The notes: generated from the letters alone by a model not told the origin. Positions 7,702 through 17,791 are shown, counted from the stretch's first letter. The stretch: 64,000 nucleotides of DNA from Rhizobium sp. L51/94 (GCF_019355555.1 NZ_CP072142.1:992001-1056000); one strand, 5' to 3'. Made by a program: numbers and translations.

Positions 7702-8646
7702 ATGGAAATGAAGTCTGATCATCCAACCCATGATGAAAATCGATGGATGCAGCGTGGGCTGCCGACGTGGCCGGTTCTCTTATCCTTCGTGGAAGTCGCC
7801 GCATCCGGCAGCGTGACGAAGACGGCCGATCGCATGAACTTGACGCAAAGCGCCGTCAGCCACCACATCGCTCAGATGGAACGGTTTGTCGGCGAGCGGC
7901 TGTTTGAGCGATCAGCCAAAACGATGAGGCCGACCGCAAAGGCTCAGATGCTGGCGAGACAATTGTGCGATCAGCTCCGCATGTTGTCGGAGACGATAGA
8001 AGCCGCATGTCCCCAGGCCGGCCGGCATGACTTGCACGTGGTCGTGGCGCCGGAATTTTTTCGCTATTGGCTTGCCAGTCGTCTCGACGCCTTTGTGGCG
8101 TCGCATGGCCATGTGGCATTGCGGGTGAGCCAGGATTATCGGCGTGACGTGTTTTCGGACGGCGACGCCGATCTGCAAATCCGGCTCGCACGGCCGATGG
8201 CGCAGGAAGACGGGTTCACCTTGCTGTTCGACGACGAATTCGTGGTTTGCTCCCCCGATCTCAAACGGCGTCTGCCTGCGCGCCAAGCGTTCTCCGCAGC
8301 GCCATTCCTGTCGCATTCCGATGCCTACCATACCAGTTTGGACTGGCGCCGTTGGAATTCCGAGTTTTTTGGCATCGAGGGTAGCCGCTGGATCGAAGAT
8401 CGGTTGGCGGATATGGTCGTTCTGCAAAGTTTCGAGGATATGCTGGCCGCCTGCCGACGTGGCGAAGGTTTCGCCCTCGTTCGAACGATGCTGGTGACTG
8501 ACGACATCGCATCCGGGCGACTGGTAAAGGCGGTGATTGAAAGCCTGCCTGCAGACAACAATTATCACGTGGTGCATAGGAGTGGCGTGGCACTCCGGCC
8601 AGCAGCGACGATGTTCGTCGCGTGGCTGCGCGAGCAAGCCGGCTAG
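7702..8646 (+). CDS. LysR-family transcriptional regulator
   Basis: 314 residues. The N-terminal winged HTH reads LPTWPVLLSFVEVAASGSVT through LTQSAVSHHIAQMERFVGER; the rest is the periplasmic-binding-protein-like effector domain. It resembles the GcvA-type branch because of the SxxxAAxxLNLTQSAVSHHI pattern. No divergent target gene is next to it: the upstream 240 bp hold no credible gene and the downstream neighbour is a fragment, so its target is unclear. Confidence 0.9.
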   Translation: MEMKSDHPTHDENRWMQRGLPTWPVLLSFVEVAASGSVTKTADRMNLTQSAVSHHIAQMERFVGERLFERSAKTMRPTAKAQMLARQLCDQLRMLSETIEAACPQAGRHDLHVVVAPEFFRYWLASRLDAFVASHGHVALRVSQDYRRDVFSDGDADLQIRLARPMAQEDGFTLLFDDEFVVCSPDLKRRLPARQAFSAAPFLSHSDAYHTSLDWRRWNSEFFGIEGSRWIEDRLADMVVLQSFEDMLAACRRGEGFALVRTMLVTDDIASGRLVKAVIESLPADNNYHVVHRSGVALRPAATMFVAWLREQAG

Positions 8647-8648
8647 TT

Positions 8649-8822
8649 ATGCCGCTCGTTGATTTAGGGGCAAATGACAGCTTTGGGCCGGCTCTCGACG
8701 ATGCTCTCGACCGCTTCGCGCCGAACGCGGACTTGCGGTTATGGAGCGAAACTTCTCATTTTGCGATGATCCAAGAGTCGTCGGTAGAATTGAAGATTTC
8801 GTCGGGATTTTTGGGGCAATAG
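8649..8822 (+). pseudogene. Possible alpha/beta-hydrolase C-terminal remnant
   Basis: The stretch APNADLRLWSETSHFAMIQE looks like the end of an alpha/beta hydrolase, where a histidine follows a short strand (S-H-F-A-M). No start codon with a ribosome site and no upstream hydrolase body exist. Supported only by the look of the translation. Confidence 0.25.
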
Positions 8823-8879
8823 CCGATGTCGAGGATCGTTATTCTTTGAAATGCAGGGGGTGAAATCCACGCTTGCTCG

Positions 8880-9250
8880 TAAACTTGGCGAGAAGCGAGG
8901 TCTTAAGCATGTCGAATTGACCGCAACGACTCCCATGTTGCCTTCTGGCTCGACGACGAAGGCCGCACGCGGATCGCACATCTCTGGTCCGAGGGACTCG
9001 TGTGCCTCCTCGGCCAGACGCCGCTCGACTTCTGGCGGCGACCTGTCTCGAGGCGCCCGACGCCCCTCGGCCGAAGGCGGCGCCAACGCCGCTTACCTGA
9101 TCGCCATCGTTGCGTTCCAGCTTGCTGGGGGCAAGGGAAGCCATCTACGCTCAACGGACGTGGGGCGGTTTCGAGCCGGACGACTTGGTCGGGTTGGCAC
9201 CTTCATCGGCACTTGCCGTCTCGGTTCCAGACTTTATCTTACCTCGTAAT
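8880..9250 (+). pseudogene. Frameshifted remnant, SMI1/KNR4- or immunity-like
   Basis: From 8919 one frame reads SHVAFWLDDEGRTRIAHLWS and on to about 9040. The coherent sequence then moves to other frames (GAREAIYAQRTWGGFEPDD around 9125-9170). The first block resembles proteins of the SMI1/KNR4 immunity superfamily. At least two frameshifts are needed to join the pieces. It directly precedes a DUF1963 gene, another family seen among polymorphic-toxin immunity genes. The identification is tentative. Confidence 0.25.
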
Positions 9251-9270
9251 GCATATGCGAGGGGTAAGGG

Positions 9271-10314
9271 ATGTTCGATACGCCGGCACAAGCGCATCAG
9301 GTAATCGAGGAGCGGTTTGCTCCCAATATGGTCGAGATGGTGGCGGGCGCGCTGCGACCGGCCGTGGTGTTTTCAGAGAAAAATGACGACAAGCTTGGCG
9401 GCAGCCGGATTGGTGGTACGCCGGATCTGCCCAAGTTGATCGAGTGGCCGCGGCGACCGGTTCCCGACGATATCGATGAGATTGCTAACCGCGCGGGCGA
9501 GCCTTTCGACGCGGATTTACGTCGGCATCTTGCCGCAAGCCTGCCCTATGCGTTCATCGCGCAGGTCGATCTGGGCGAGGCGGCGGGTCTAGGCGATGTG
9601 GCGAAATCTTTGCCCGATGCGGGCCGGTTGTTGTTCTTCTACGACATGATTGCCGGCCCGTTCGACACAGGCGAGCAGTCGGCCAGGGTGATCTGGGACC
9701 GCAGCCCGACCGACGCGCTTGCGCATGCCGCGGTGCCGGAAAGTCTTGTCACCGCCGCTTCTGCCTATCGCACGATGATTGACAACACCAACCGGCAATA
9801 CGGCATACAGCCGGACGCTCGCCCGGCCGGTGCGCGTTTGCCGGGCACACCCTATGGCGGCCCTTCCCGACCGATGGCTCTGAAGGCTGCGCTACAGCTG
9901 CCATCCTTTTCCAGCCTCGAATTCCAGGCGTCCGGCCGGTTGGTCACGAACTATTCCGCGGATCAAGCGATGATCGGCACAGCCCAGGCGTTCAGCCAGG
10001 CCTATGACGCGCTTTCGGGAGAGGCCGACCGGGAAACCCTGCTCCTCGGCGCGCCGGTGCCTGAGCAGGACGATCCCCGTTACGATGCGGTCGTTGTCAG
10101 CGACTACAACACGCAATCTCTCTCCCGTGAGGACTGGGCGAAGAACAGGACCAAGGTGATGGAGACGGCAAAGGACTGGCGGCTTCTGCTGCAGCTCAGC
10201 GTGCCCGGCTGGATGCAGGACAGCGGGGAGGGCACCGTCTATTTCCTGATCCGCGATAAGGATCTTCAAGACCGGGCGTTCGAACGCGTCGTCGCCGTAT
10301 ACCAGCAAACCTGA
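9271..10314 (+). CDS. DUF1963 (YwqG-like) protein
   Basis: 347 residues, with GAGGGGTAAGGG just before the ATG. DUF1963 landmarks are LGGSRIGGTPDLPKLIEWPR near the N-terminus, PYAFIAQVDLGE, then GRLLFFYD; the C-terminal half ends with LLQLSV...GTVYFLIRDKDL. Members are cytoplasmic, of unknown biochemical role, and sometimes lie near toxin or immunity genes. No signal peptide or membrane segment is seen. Nearby frames are decayed, so this is the only intact gene of its group here. Confidence 0.85.
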   Translation: MFDTPAQAHQVIEERFAPNMVEMVAGALRPAVVFSEKNDDKLGGSRIGGTPDLPKLIEWPRRPVPDDIDEIANRAGEPFDADLRRHLAASLPYAFIAQVDLGEAAGLGDVAKSLPDAGRLLFFYDMIAGPFDTGEQSARVIWDRSPTDALAHAAVPESLVTAASAYRTMIDNTNRQYGIQPDARPAGARLPGTPYGGPSRPMALKAALQLPSFSSLEFQASGRLVTNYSADQAMIGTAQAFSQAYDALSGEADRETLLLGAPVPEQDDPRYDAVVVSDYNTQSLSREDWAKNRTKVMETAKDWRLLLQLSVPGWMQDSGEGTVYFLIRDKDLQDRAFERVVAVYQQT

Positions 10315-10736
10315 GGGCGGGTGATACGTCGCCTGCTTTTCTCAGGCCCCGTCGTTCGAACGAATAGAGCCAATCACCTTCAGTCCACGTGAGATCATGG
10401 GACCCTAATCTTCTGAACTTTGCCGGCGTACCGTTCCCTACGTAGTTGGCAGCCTTGGCTCTGACGATGACGGAGTTTAATTCGTCGGTTTGCTTTAGCA
10501 ATCCTCTCGCAGAACATTGCGAGGACATCCGTGCCGTCTCGTCAAGCAGGAAAATGTCGCAAACCCCGGCAGCGAAAGCGAGATGTCTGGGGCCGAGTTC
10601 CCCAGTTAACAAACACAGTGTTGCTCTGTTGCCACGGCCTCTCTGGGATTTCTACAAGCCGAATTTGTGACCTTGCCGATCAATTAACGTCGTGTATTTT
10701 GGCTCTACCCGCAATTCAAATCAGAGGAGACGTAAG
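10315..10736. other. Intergenic region without convincing gene
   Basis: About 420 bp. Short open frames on both strands lack ribosome sites and recognisable sequence. The last 20 bp contain AGAGGAGACGTAAG, the ribosome site of the small ORF that follows. Confidence 0.5.
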
Positions 10737-10820
10737 ATGAATGTTATTCAAGTGTTTATGCGCCTCTCTGGTGGAACAGCTATTGTGGCTTCGATGCGAC
10801 CCGCATCTACCAATAGCTGA
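10737..10820 (+). CDS. Putative 27-residue small protein
   Basis: An ATG preceded by AGAGGAGACGTAAG, one of the best ribosome sites in this region, opens a 27-codon frame starting MNVIQVFMRLSGGTAIVASM. The beginning resembles the N-terminus of DUF1127-type small proteins, one of which is encoded 170 bp downstream, so it could be a truncated DUF1127 gene or a leader peptide. The evidence is the ribosome site alone. Confidence 0.35.
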   Translation: MNVIQVFMRLSGGTAIVASMRPASTNS

Positions 10821-10989
10821 ATTTGCTACCGAGGCTTCTGAGCCGAGGATCTTTGCCATTCGGCATATCCCCAACTTGACCTGACGTGACTTGCTGACGG
10901 AACGACTATTCGTTTTTCCACGTCCGCCTCCGTCCGTCATTTTACCTTCGAGAGGACCTGGTTGCTTTGTTGCACCGGGACGGAAAATC

Positions 10990-11232
10990 ATGCGCAATAA
11001 ACAATCTTTAGCTGTCGATACACCTGCGGCTGCGGCAATTCTGGATGAACTGTGCCAAAAGTTCGGCGTTTGGAAAACTGCACGCGCGCTACTTTTTGCC
11101 GCTTGGAGACATCGTCAAATGAAGAACCAGATCACTGAGCTGTCAAATCGTATGCGACGCGATATAGGCCTCCCGGAGCAAGAGGAAGTTCTGTCGGAAA
11201 CCAGATTTCATCTTTGGGATATCCGACTTTAG
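10990..11232 (+). CDS. DUF1127 domain small protein
   Basis: 80 residues from the ATG at 10990. The C-terminal half contains ITELSNRMRRDIGLPEQE, matching the DUF1127 signature (L-S-x-x-x-L-x-D-I-G-L). Short arginine-rich DUF1127 proteins are common in Rhizobiaceae, where some affect RNA or phosphate and carbon metabolism; the role of this one is unknown. In-frame sequence extends upstream to 10891 but has no better start. Confidence 0.75.
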   Translation: MRNKQSLAVDTPAAAAILDELCQKFGVWKTARALLFAAWRHRQMKNQITELSNRMRRDIGLPEQEEVLSETRFHLWDIRL

Positions 11233-11461
11233 GAACCCAGCGATGCCAGGCAGCGGCGACGGCGGAAGGTGAGCGAAGCGCGCCTTTCGCTTGTCGGGTC
11301 GATGTCGTTCGCCGTGTCCAGACGTTCCGAGCGCCGGTCACCGCGAACGGTGTTATCTAACTTGCCTTCTGAACGCGCCTTAAATGCTGGGTAGTCTGCG
11401 GGGTTCACCGATTTGGTATGGATCAATCAGAGCACTGACCAGAACACTCGACATAGATCGC

Positions 11462-12742
11462 TCAGGCCGTAGCACCGGTCGGATCAACGTCCTCACGCGG
11501 TTCCCCCTCGACGGCAGAGTGAAATGAGGCCAGAATCCGAGAACGGTTGAAGGCGGCAATCACCCAAGCGGTCAAGGCGATCGCAGCCGCGAAACAGAGC
11601 GACAGCCGCAAGCCGATATGTTCAGCCCCTATCCCTATCGCCAGGGTGCCAAGCCCGCCGGCCACCTGCTGGAACAAGAAGCGTGTACTCATCACTCGTC
11701 CCCGCCGCGCATCATCGACACCAACCTGTAAAATGGTAACTGTCGCAGTCCGCGCTGTTTCGCCGGCAAAGCCAAAGGCGAGCATCGCTATCGCAGCGGT
11801 GGCGAGGTTCGGTGAAGCTGCAAGCCCACAAACCGCGACCGTGAGGCTCAAAAAAGCCCATAAAACACGGAGCGGCGTAGCCAAGTTTGCGCCTCCATGA
11901 GCAAGCCAGAGGGCGGCAGTGGTCGCGCCCAAACCACCTGCACCGAGCAAAATTGAAACCCCTCCGACACCGGCCGCGAGAGCGGTGTCACTATAAGCTG
12001 GCATGAGTTGGTATACGGCCGCGACCAGCGCATCGCCAGCCAGCATCATCAGCAATAGCGCAAGAATGCCTTTGTGGCCGATGATATACCGGAGCCCTTC
12101 CGAAACATCGCGCAAGAATGAGGTGTTCTCTGATTTGCGCTGCTCGTAGCCATCCGGCGTGCGAAGCAGGCCGAAAGCGGCAAAATAGATTATATATCCG
12201 GCGACATTAGCGGCGAACGCCGCCACGATACCCCAATGGACCAGAATCCACCCGGCGACCGCGGGACCGGCAAAGATTGCGAATTGTGTATAGGAGGAAC
12301 TGACTGCGATAGCCGAAGACAGGCGCTCGCGCGCTATGAAGCGCGGCATCATGCCATAGGAGGCTGGCACGCTGAACGCATGGATTATGCCGTGGAGAAC
12401 CGCACACACGCAGATCACCGCAAGCGTAAGATGGTCGCTGAAGGTCAGAATAGTTAGTGCACAGGCCTTCAGGAAATCGAAAGCGTTCGCGGCCATCACC
12501 ATCCTGAAACGATCGGTGCGATCGGCCAAAACGCCGCCGAGCGGCAGGAACATCACGTTAGCGACTATGGTCAGCAACGCGACAATCGCGAGCCACGCAG
12601 ATGAATGCGTCATTTCCCATGTGGCCCACGAGAAGGCTATCTGCTGAACATAAAAGGTGATCCACGAAACGATGGAGCCCACCGAATAAATGCGGAAATT
12701 TCTGTCGGCGAGGGCTTCGCTAATACCTCCAAATCTCGCCAT
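11462..12742 (-). CDS. MFS transporter (EntS/transmembrane-effector type)
   Basis: 426 residues with about 12 hydrophobic segments. The family motif between helices 2 and 3 is visible as PLGGVLADRTDRFRMVMAAN, and GRVMSTRFLFQQVAGGLGTL belongs to the C-terminal half. It begins FRIYSVGSIVSWITFYVQQI, typical of the MFS_3/EntS-like group that exports siderophores or other small molecules. The substrate is unknown. No regulator is adjacent; the upstream 375 bp up to the GNAT gene contain no gene. Confidence 0.88.
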   Translation of the reverse strand: MARFGGISEALADRNFRIYSVGSIVSWITFYVQQIAFSWATWEMTHSSAWLAIVALLTIVANVMFLPLGGVLADRTDRFRMVMAANAFDFLKACALTILTFSDHLTLAVICVCAVLHGIIHAFSVPASYGMMPRFIARERLSSAIAVSSSYTQFAIFAGPAVAGWILVHWGIVAAFAANVAGYIIYFAAFGLLRTPDGYEQRKSENTSFLRDVSEGLRYIIGHKGILALLLMMLAGDALVAAVYQLMPAYSDTALAAGVGGVSILLGAGGLGATTAALWLAHGGANLATPLRVLWAFLSLTVAVCGLAASPNLATAAIAMLAFGFAGETARTATVTILQVGVDDARRGRVMSTRFLFQQVAGGLGTLAIGIGAEHIGLRLSLCFAAAIALTAWVIAAFNRSRILASFHSAVEGEPREDVDPTGATA

Positions 12743-13117
12743 TTGGTTCGCCTATAGACATTGTATTTCGACAACACTACGATTGACCAATCTGAGAAGT
12801 AAATCCTTTTTCCATTATGTCAGCCATTCGAAAATTTGATCAGTTGATGCCCCATCGCCTCAATGAACTGGCATACCGAAAAAAATTGGATAACCGCCGG
12901 AAGCATTCCATCAATGCGCGCGTTCCGTCTAATGACCGGTTCCTGGCCTCCCAAAGTCCAGTCTCGCAACGTTGCCATGTAACGACAAATCGGACAATGT
13001 CCGGATTGATGGCAATGTGGACAAGCAATGTTGGTCGTGGCGGTTGGTTTTGACTAGGCTCGACCATTGAAAAGAAAACATTCCAAATTTCAATGGCCCG
13101 AATGCGGAAATTCAAGC
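12743..13117. other. Divergent intergenic region, nothing recognised
   Basis: About 375 bp between the divergent MFS and acetyltransferase genes. It should hold both promoters, but no confident -35/-10 pair or operator could be picked out. The open frames here have no recognisable sequence. Confidence 0.5.
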
Positions 13118-13681
13118 ATGGTCAGATCGGTGAAATTTAGAAACGCTACGTCAAAAGACCGTGAGGCGATCACGTCGCTTCATATTTCTGTAAGCAAGCA
13201 AACCTATTCCGGCATCCTCCCGGCGGACTACCTGACCGACCGAATGCCGGAAGAAAAGACCCAGCTCTGGGAGCGACGCCTTGCACAGGGCATAGACCCT
13301 GCTCGACTGGCCCTCATTCTGGCAGAGGAAGGATCGACCCTGGCAGGATTTGCATGTTTCGTGTTTGATGACGAAACGGATTTTGGGACGTATCTCCACA
13401 ATCTTTATGTGGCACCTTCCCATCAAGGGAAAGGTGTCGCTCGTGGATTGTTGGCCGCCGGCGTCAATGGTTTTTCGGAGGAGCGCCTGGAACAGTCAGT
13501 CCATTTGCTTACAATCGGCGAAAATCATCAGGCGCGCGCTTTCTACGAGCGTTTGAGCGGGCGGATGGTTGAGGAGAGGCAGAACGTTATGACCCGACAG
13601 CCGCAAGTGCGTTTTGTACGCTACCAATGGCCCACTGCCCGCGCACTTCGAACAGCAGCGGAGCTGTCCATAAGACCCTAA
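13118..13681 (+). CDS. GNAT-family N-acetyltransferase
   Basis: 187 residues from the ATG at 13118, where homology begins (VKFRNATSKDREAITSLHIS). The acetyl-CoA-binding motif A is clear: LHNLYVAPSHQGKGVARGLL, with Q-x-x-G-K-G. Motif B follows as LLTIGENHQARAFYERLSG, typical of RimI/PhnO-like enzymes of broad range. The substrate cannot be inferred. A further 17 codons upstream are open but lack a ribosome site. Confidence 0.88.
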   Translation: MVRSVKFRNATSKDREAITSLHISVSKQTYSGILPADYLTDRMPEEKTQLWERRLAQGIDPARLALILAEEGSTLAGFACFVFDDETDFGTYLHNLYVAPSHQGKGVARGLLAAGVNGFSEERLEQSVHLLTIGENHQARAFYERLSGRMVEERQNVMTRQPQVRFVRYQWPTARALRTAAELSIRP

Positions 13682-13779
13682 GATGCTGAACGTCCTTTCG
13701 CCGCCGGTGAAAGACAGACGGAGCGAGGTGCGCCTTGTGGCTGTAGCTCAATGTACAGTAGCAACGAGAAGGCGGTAAG

Positions 13780-14190
13780 ATGAGCTTTGACGTTTATGTG
13801 CAGCGCTTCCATGCCGGTTCACAATCCACTTTCTCACGTCGCCATTTTGACCGCATCTTCGCGGAACGCCTGGTTGCGCGCGACACCGTCCATAGATGCA
13901 TAACTCTTGGCTACCCTGACGGCGGGGGCGGGGACGTCTACATAGACCACTGTGAGGAGATCGGCGGCTTTACAGTAAACAGGCCGGGCGGGACGCAGCT
14001 ATTCGATGACCTCTTCCAACTGATGAGAGACGTGGGTGCCGTTCTTTACTGGGCGGATGCTTCCCCTTGCCTTGTCGTCGCCGATCCAATGATCGTAACC
14101 GATCTGCCATCAAGCATGCTCACCGCCATCGGACCCGCAACCACGGTGTTTTCAGGCTCAGAAATAATCGCCGCGATCCGCAAATCGTAG
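13780..14190 (+). CDS. Conserved hypothetical protein, 136 residues
   Basis: Begins MSFDVYVQRFHAGSQSTFSR after GAGAAGGCGGTAAG. It is an acidic soluble protein without signal peptide; YPDGGGGDVYIDHCEEIGGF suggests a compact alpha/beta fold. The opening MSFDVYxQxF is one seen in small hypothetical proteins that often accompany toxin or immunity genes, but no function is established. Neighbours (GNAT gene, lysozyme-inhibitor-like gene) give no pathway. Confidence 0.65.
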   Translation: MSFDVYVQRFHAGSQSTFSRRHFDRIFAERLVARDTVHRCITLGYPDGGGGDVYIDHCEEIGGFTVNRPGGTQLFDDLFQLMRDVGAVLYWADASPCLVVADPMIVTDLPSSMLTAIGPATTVFSGSEIIAAIRKS

Positions 14191-14333
14191 ACCGATGGAC
14201 ATCAAGCGCGTCCGTCGCCGATTTTGTCTTGTGTCGGATCTGATGAGACGCTCAATGTCCCGTCAGTTTGACGGAGCATAAGCATCGTGGTGGAGCCCAT
14301 CATGGGGGCAGGAGCAAATTAAGGAGCCAAATT

Positions 14334-14764
14334 TTGAAGTTGAGAATGGCAGTTTATATTTTCCTTCCAACTATGTTGTTGTGCCTCAATGATCGTGCGT
14401 TCGCGGGCTCGGTGCGACTGAGCAACAGTTGACAAAATGCCTGAACGATCCGGACCACGCCTCAACGGGTGACCAAGATGATTGCGAGACGGCGGCGCTG
14501 AAATCCTACGACAAACGCATGAATTACGCCTATTCCAGGCTGCTCAAAAGTCTTCCAGCCGGAACCGCAAATGATCTTAAGGCAGCACAGCGCACCTGGA
14601 TCACTTACCGAGATCAGGAGGCCCAAGCACGGAGCGCGCTGTTCAACGCTATGCAGGGGACGATGTACGCCCCTATGCAGTCAGACGCCGAGACGACTTT
14701 AACAAAAGATCGTGCCCTTCTTCTCGAGCAATATCTGCGGATCCTCAAAATTGACGGGCAGTGA
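14334..14764 (+). pseudogene. LprI/DUF1311-type periplasmic protein, frameshifted
   Basis: The mature part reads KCLNDPDHASTGDQDDCETA and on to LKAAQRTWITYRDQEAQA, the DUF1311 (lysozyme-inhibitor LprI-like) pattern with paired cysteines. Its frame is open only from 14393. A good signal peptide, KLRMAVYIFLPTMLLCLNDR followed by AFAG, lies just upstream in another frame starting at TTG 14334 after AAGGAG. Joining them needs one frameshift at about 14393-14405, exactly at the signal cleavage region. Either the gene is inactivated or the base sequence has an error there. If read only from 14429 the protein would lack export. Confidence 0.65.
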
Positions 14765-14957
14765 AAAGACATCGATTGAAAATCGAGGCTCGAGGGGTAT
14801 CAATACGCTGCAGATCTCCACGCTTAGCAGGTGCGTGGCTGATCAAAAATTCGGCCCATTATAAATTACAACTTTCGAAGATGCTTTGTGATTGCTATCG
14901 TGCGTCACCAGTTCATATCAAGCGCGCTACGGGTGGCGCCATAAAAGATTAGAGTTG

Positions 14958-15600
14958 TTACCGGTCCAGCACTTCGAAATAAGAGGCGCCCTTCGCCGTT
15001 AGCAATGGACGCGCTTCCTTCAGGGGTACAGTGATCATATCGTAAGAGCATGCAAATATTACATGCGGTAGACCCTGTAGCATGAACACCAGGCTGTCCT
15101 GTGTGAAATAAATACCGAGATTTTGCCCGATAAGATCATCGCGACCGCAGTCCCGTTCGCTATCGTCAGCAACTGAACGAGGAAAGCTCGAACTGGAGGC
15201 GCTGCTGTGCAAGGTACCGGTTTATCGGAGCACGGTTTCCTGCGCCGACAGTCAGCACCGTGGGATATTCAAGTCCGCCAATCCGCGCGTCCTGATCCAT
15301 CCGATAGCTTAACGCACCGATGTTAGTGACCGCACCCAGCTTGAGCGGATTGTCCATTTTCAGAAAGTCATAGGGCAGGTCGGCTGGCTTTAAAACAAGC
15401 GGCTCGGGTCGTCCTGAGCCTGCCGCATCCGGTGACATGGCGTCGAAGATGTCGCCATCGTCTTGGATGGTGCGATTGCCTTTTGGTTGCAGTCGGATCG
15501 GTAGCGATTTGCCGCTCTCCTTGTCCACCCACTCGCTTGAGAGCTCGTTCTTACCTGCCTTAAGGGTCCAGATTGCCCCTATGGGCGCGTCGTCCACGAC
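14958..15600 (-). pseudogene. 3' part of IS-interrupted periplasmic protein gene
   Basis: The piece starts VVDDAPIGAIWTLKAGKNEL and continues in frame from the 5' part at 19280-19555 once the transposon and one CTTG copy are removed (join GSDGK+VVDDAP). Near 15170-15190 the coherent sequence changes frame again (one frame ends SSFSC, the other continues PRSVADDSERDCGRDD to LLTAKGASYFEVLDR), so an additional frameshift has occurred. The protein has no recognised domain. Confidence 0.75.
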
Positions 15601-15758
15601 CTTGCATTACAGTTGCAATTTTGATTTCAGGTGAGCGCGTTGGGCGGCAGCTTGATGCGCTCGTCTCCAACATGACCATGCGATGATGTGGGCGGGCTTT
15701 ATACGCCGCTGGGCAAGCTTATTCGCAATGCGTCGGACCTCTTGGATGGACCAGCGGA

Positions 15759-16973
15759 TCAGATCGTGATGGTCGGCATCCTCGGTCTTTTTTGGGGTGC
15801 CGCATTATTGGCGCGATATCGGATCACAGCCATCATTGCGAAGGCGAGCATGACGAGCGAGACATGGCGATGCCAGCCATGCCACGAGCGGGTCTCGTTA
15901 TGATCGAGGCCGAGTTCGTTCTTGGCTGTCTCGAAGCTATCCTCGATTGCCCAACGGTGACCTTCTACGGATACGAGCGTCTGAATGCCTGTTCCGGCCG
16001 GGCACCAAGTCGTGAAGAATGCGAGGTCGCCATCGCTGATATTGCGCCGGATCAACAAGCCACGCGTCCAAAGCCCGGTTTGCGTATCACTGTATTCGTC
16101 GGCATCGATATCGGCCAGTTCGCAGTAGGCCCAGTCATGAAGCCGCGCGCCTTTTGTGCCATCGCCAGCGGAAAGGCGATGCCATGCAGCCGGATCGAGA
16201 TCACGGGCAATCTCAAGAGCGGTTCCTGCGACGAAAGGCTTACCAGACCAAGCGCCAAAATGATGGTCGGATTTAACCCCAAGAACGTAACCTTTGCAGG
16301 CTCGGCGCAGCGCTCCTTCGACGTCTCCGACGCCATACACCGCATCTGCTGCCACCCATGAAAACGGCACTTTGGCTGTCAGCGCCCGCCGAATCATATC
16401 GACAGCGAGGGCAGGCTTGGTAGCGAAGGCTACAGCTTCAGGAACATGAGCGGCGGCAAGCCTTGCCGGATCGCTGGTCCAACTCTTTGGCAAGTACAAG
16501 GCTCGATCGATAAAGGCATGACCACGATCGGAAACATAGGCGGTGAACACACCGATTTGGCAGTTCGTTACCTTGCCCGCTGACCCTGTATATTGACGTG
16601 AAACACCGCAAGATGTCTTGCCCTGCTTGAGGAAGCCGGTCTCATCAATGACCAGGACCGCATCATCTGTGGCAAGGTGCTCCACAACATACTCGCGCAC
16701 AATGTCGCGAAGTCCGTCTGCGTCCCAGCGTCCACGACCCAAGATGGCTTGCTGTCGCCACGGACCAGGATCGCCAGCCGCCTCAGCGCGCATCCAACCT
16801 GTCTTACGGCGCTCATCACCTAACAAGCCGTCCAGGAAAAGGTTTGCAGATGCTGCAACGCGCTCCTGCGTAAACAATCCGCGCATACGCGCCTTAACTT
16901 CACGCAGCGACGATGCCCAAAGTTCCAACGTTGTCTCGATCGATGCACCCATCATCCATGACCTCCGAATCAT
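15759..16973 (-). CDS. IS701-family transposase, left copy
   Basis: 404 residues; MMGASIETTLELWASSLREV is the likely start region. DDE-type transposase with VLVIDETGFLKQGKTSCGV (first Asp, IDE), WVAADAVYGVGD (second Asp) and VEGHRWAIEDSFETAKNELG (Glu in the Y/W-x-I-E-x-x-F region). Translates to the same protein as the right copy in opposite orientation. Intact and probably functional. Confidence 0.95.
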   Translation of the reverse strand: MIRRSWMMGASIETTLELWASSLREVKARMRGLFTQERVAASANLFLDGLLGDERRKTGWMRAEAAGDPGPWRQQAILGRGRWDADGLRDIVREYVVEHLATDDAVLVIDETGFLKQGKTSCGVSRQYTGSAGKVTNCQIGVFTAYVSDRGHAFIDRALYLPKSWTSDPARLAAAHVPEAVAFATKPALAVDMIRRALTAKVPFSWVAADAVYGVGDVEGALRRACKGYVLGVKSDHHFGAWSGKPFVAGTALEIARDLDPAAWHRLSAGDGTKGARLHDWAYCELADIDADEYSDTQTGLWTRGLLIRRNISDGDLAFFTTWCPAGTGIQTLVSVEGHRWAIEDSFETAKNELGLDHNETRSWHGWHRHVSLVMLAFAMMAVIRYRANNAAPQKRPRMPTITI

Positions 16974-17018
16974 GGAGGCCTATAGATTCAGAACTTGTAA
17001 AAATACGCAACTGTAATG

Positions 17019-17791
17019 CTAGGCCACGGACTCATTAGTTGAGGCGATCCATATCCTCGTCGCGACGAGCTTGAGGGCGGCCATGTAATTATCAGCGCGC
17101 CGGTCGTATCGCGTCGCGAGGCCTCGCATCTGCTTGATACGGTTGAAGAACCGTTCCACGAGATTGCGTTGACGGTAGACCCAGCGGTTGAAGCTGAATG
17201 TCTGCTTTCGATTGGCCTTTGCAGGGATATTCGCCCAACACTTGCGTTGCTTGGCAAAGTTACGAATTGCATCGGTATCATATGCCTTGTCGGCGAGGAT
17301 CGTCGCGCCGGGCCGCAGGTCGCTCAACAGCTTTTCAGCCATCGGTGCATCGCCGGCTTGGCCGGCGGTGAGTTCGAGCCGAACCGGTCTGCCATCTGCA
17401 TCGACAAGAGCGTGGATCTTTGTCGTCAGGCCGCCGCGCGAACGTCCCATGCAAGGATCGGCAGATCCCCCTTTTTAGCGTTGGCACCATGCTGGTGAAC
17501 GCGAACACAAGAACTGTCGATCATCACGATGTCTCCATCGTAACGCTTTGAAACGGCGTCCAGAAGACGATCCCAGACGCCCGCCTTGCGCCATCGGGAG
17601 AACCGATTGTAAAGCGTCGTGCGCGGGCCATAACGCTCCGGCACATCTCGCCAAGACGAACCAGTCCTGAAACGCCAGAGGATGCCGTTGATCACCCGGC
17701 GGTCATCGACACGTTCAATTCCACGGCTATTGTTCGGCAACAGAGGTGCAATGATAGCCCATTCTTCGTCGCTCAATTCGTGACGGCGCAT
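17019..17791 (-). CDS. IS5-type transposase, two overlapping frames
   Basis: The upstream frame (17426-17791) begins MRRHELSDEEWAIIAPLLPN and continues to IVMIDSSCVRVHQHGANAKK. The downstream frame (17019-17450) starts MGRSRGGLTTKIHALVDADG and ends RIWIASTNESVA. They overlap by 25 bp and normally make one protein by programmed frameshifting. DDE residues: MIDSS, ADKAYDTD, and ERFFNRIKQMRGLATRYDR. The TAG stop of the second frame is made by the CTAG at the element's border. Confidence 0.88.
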
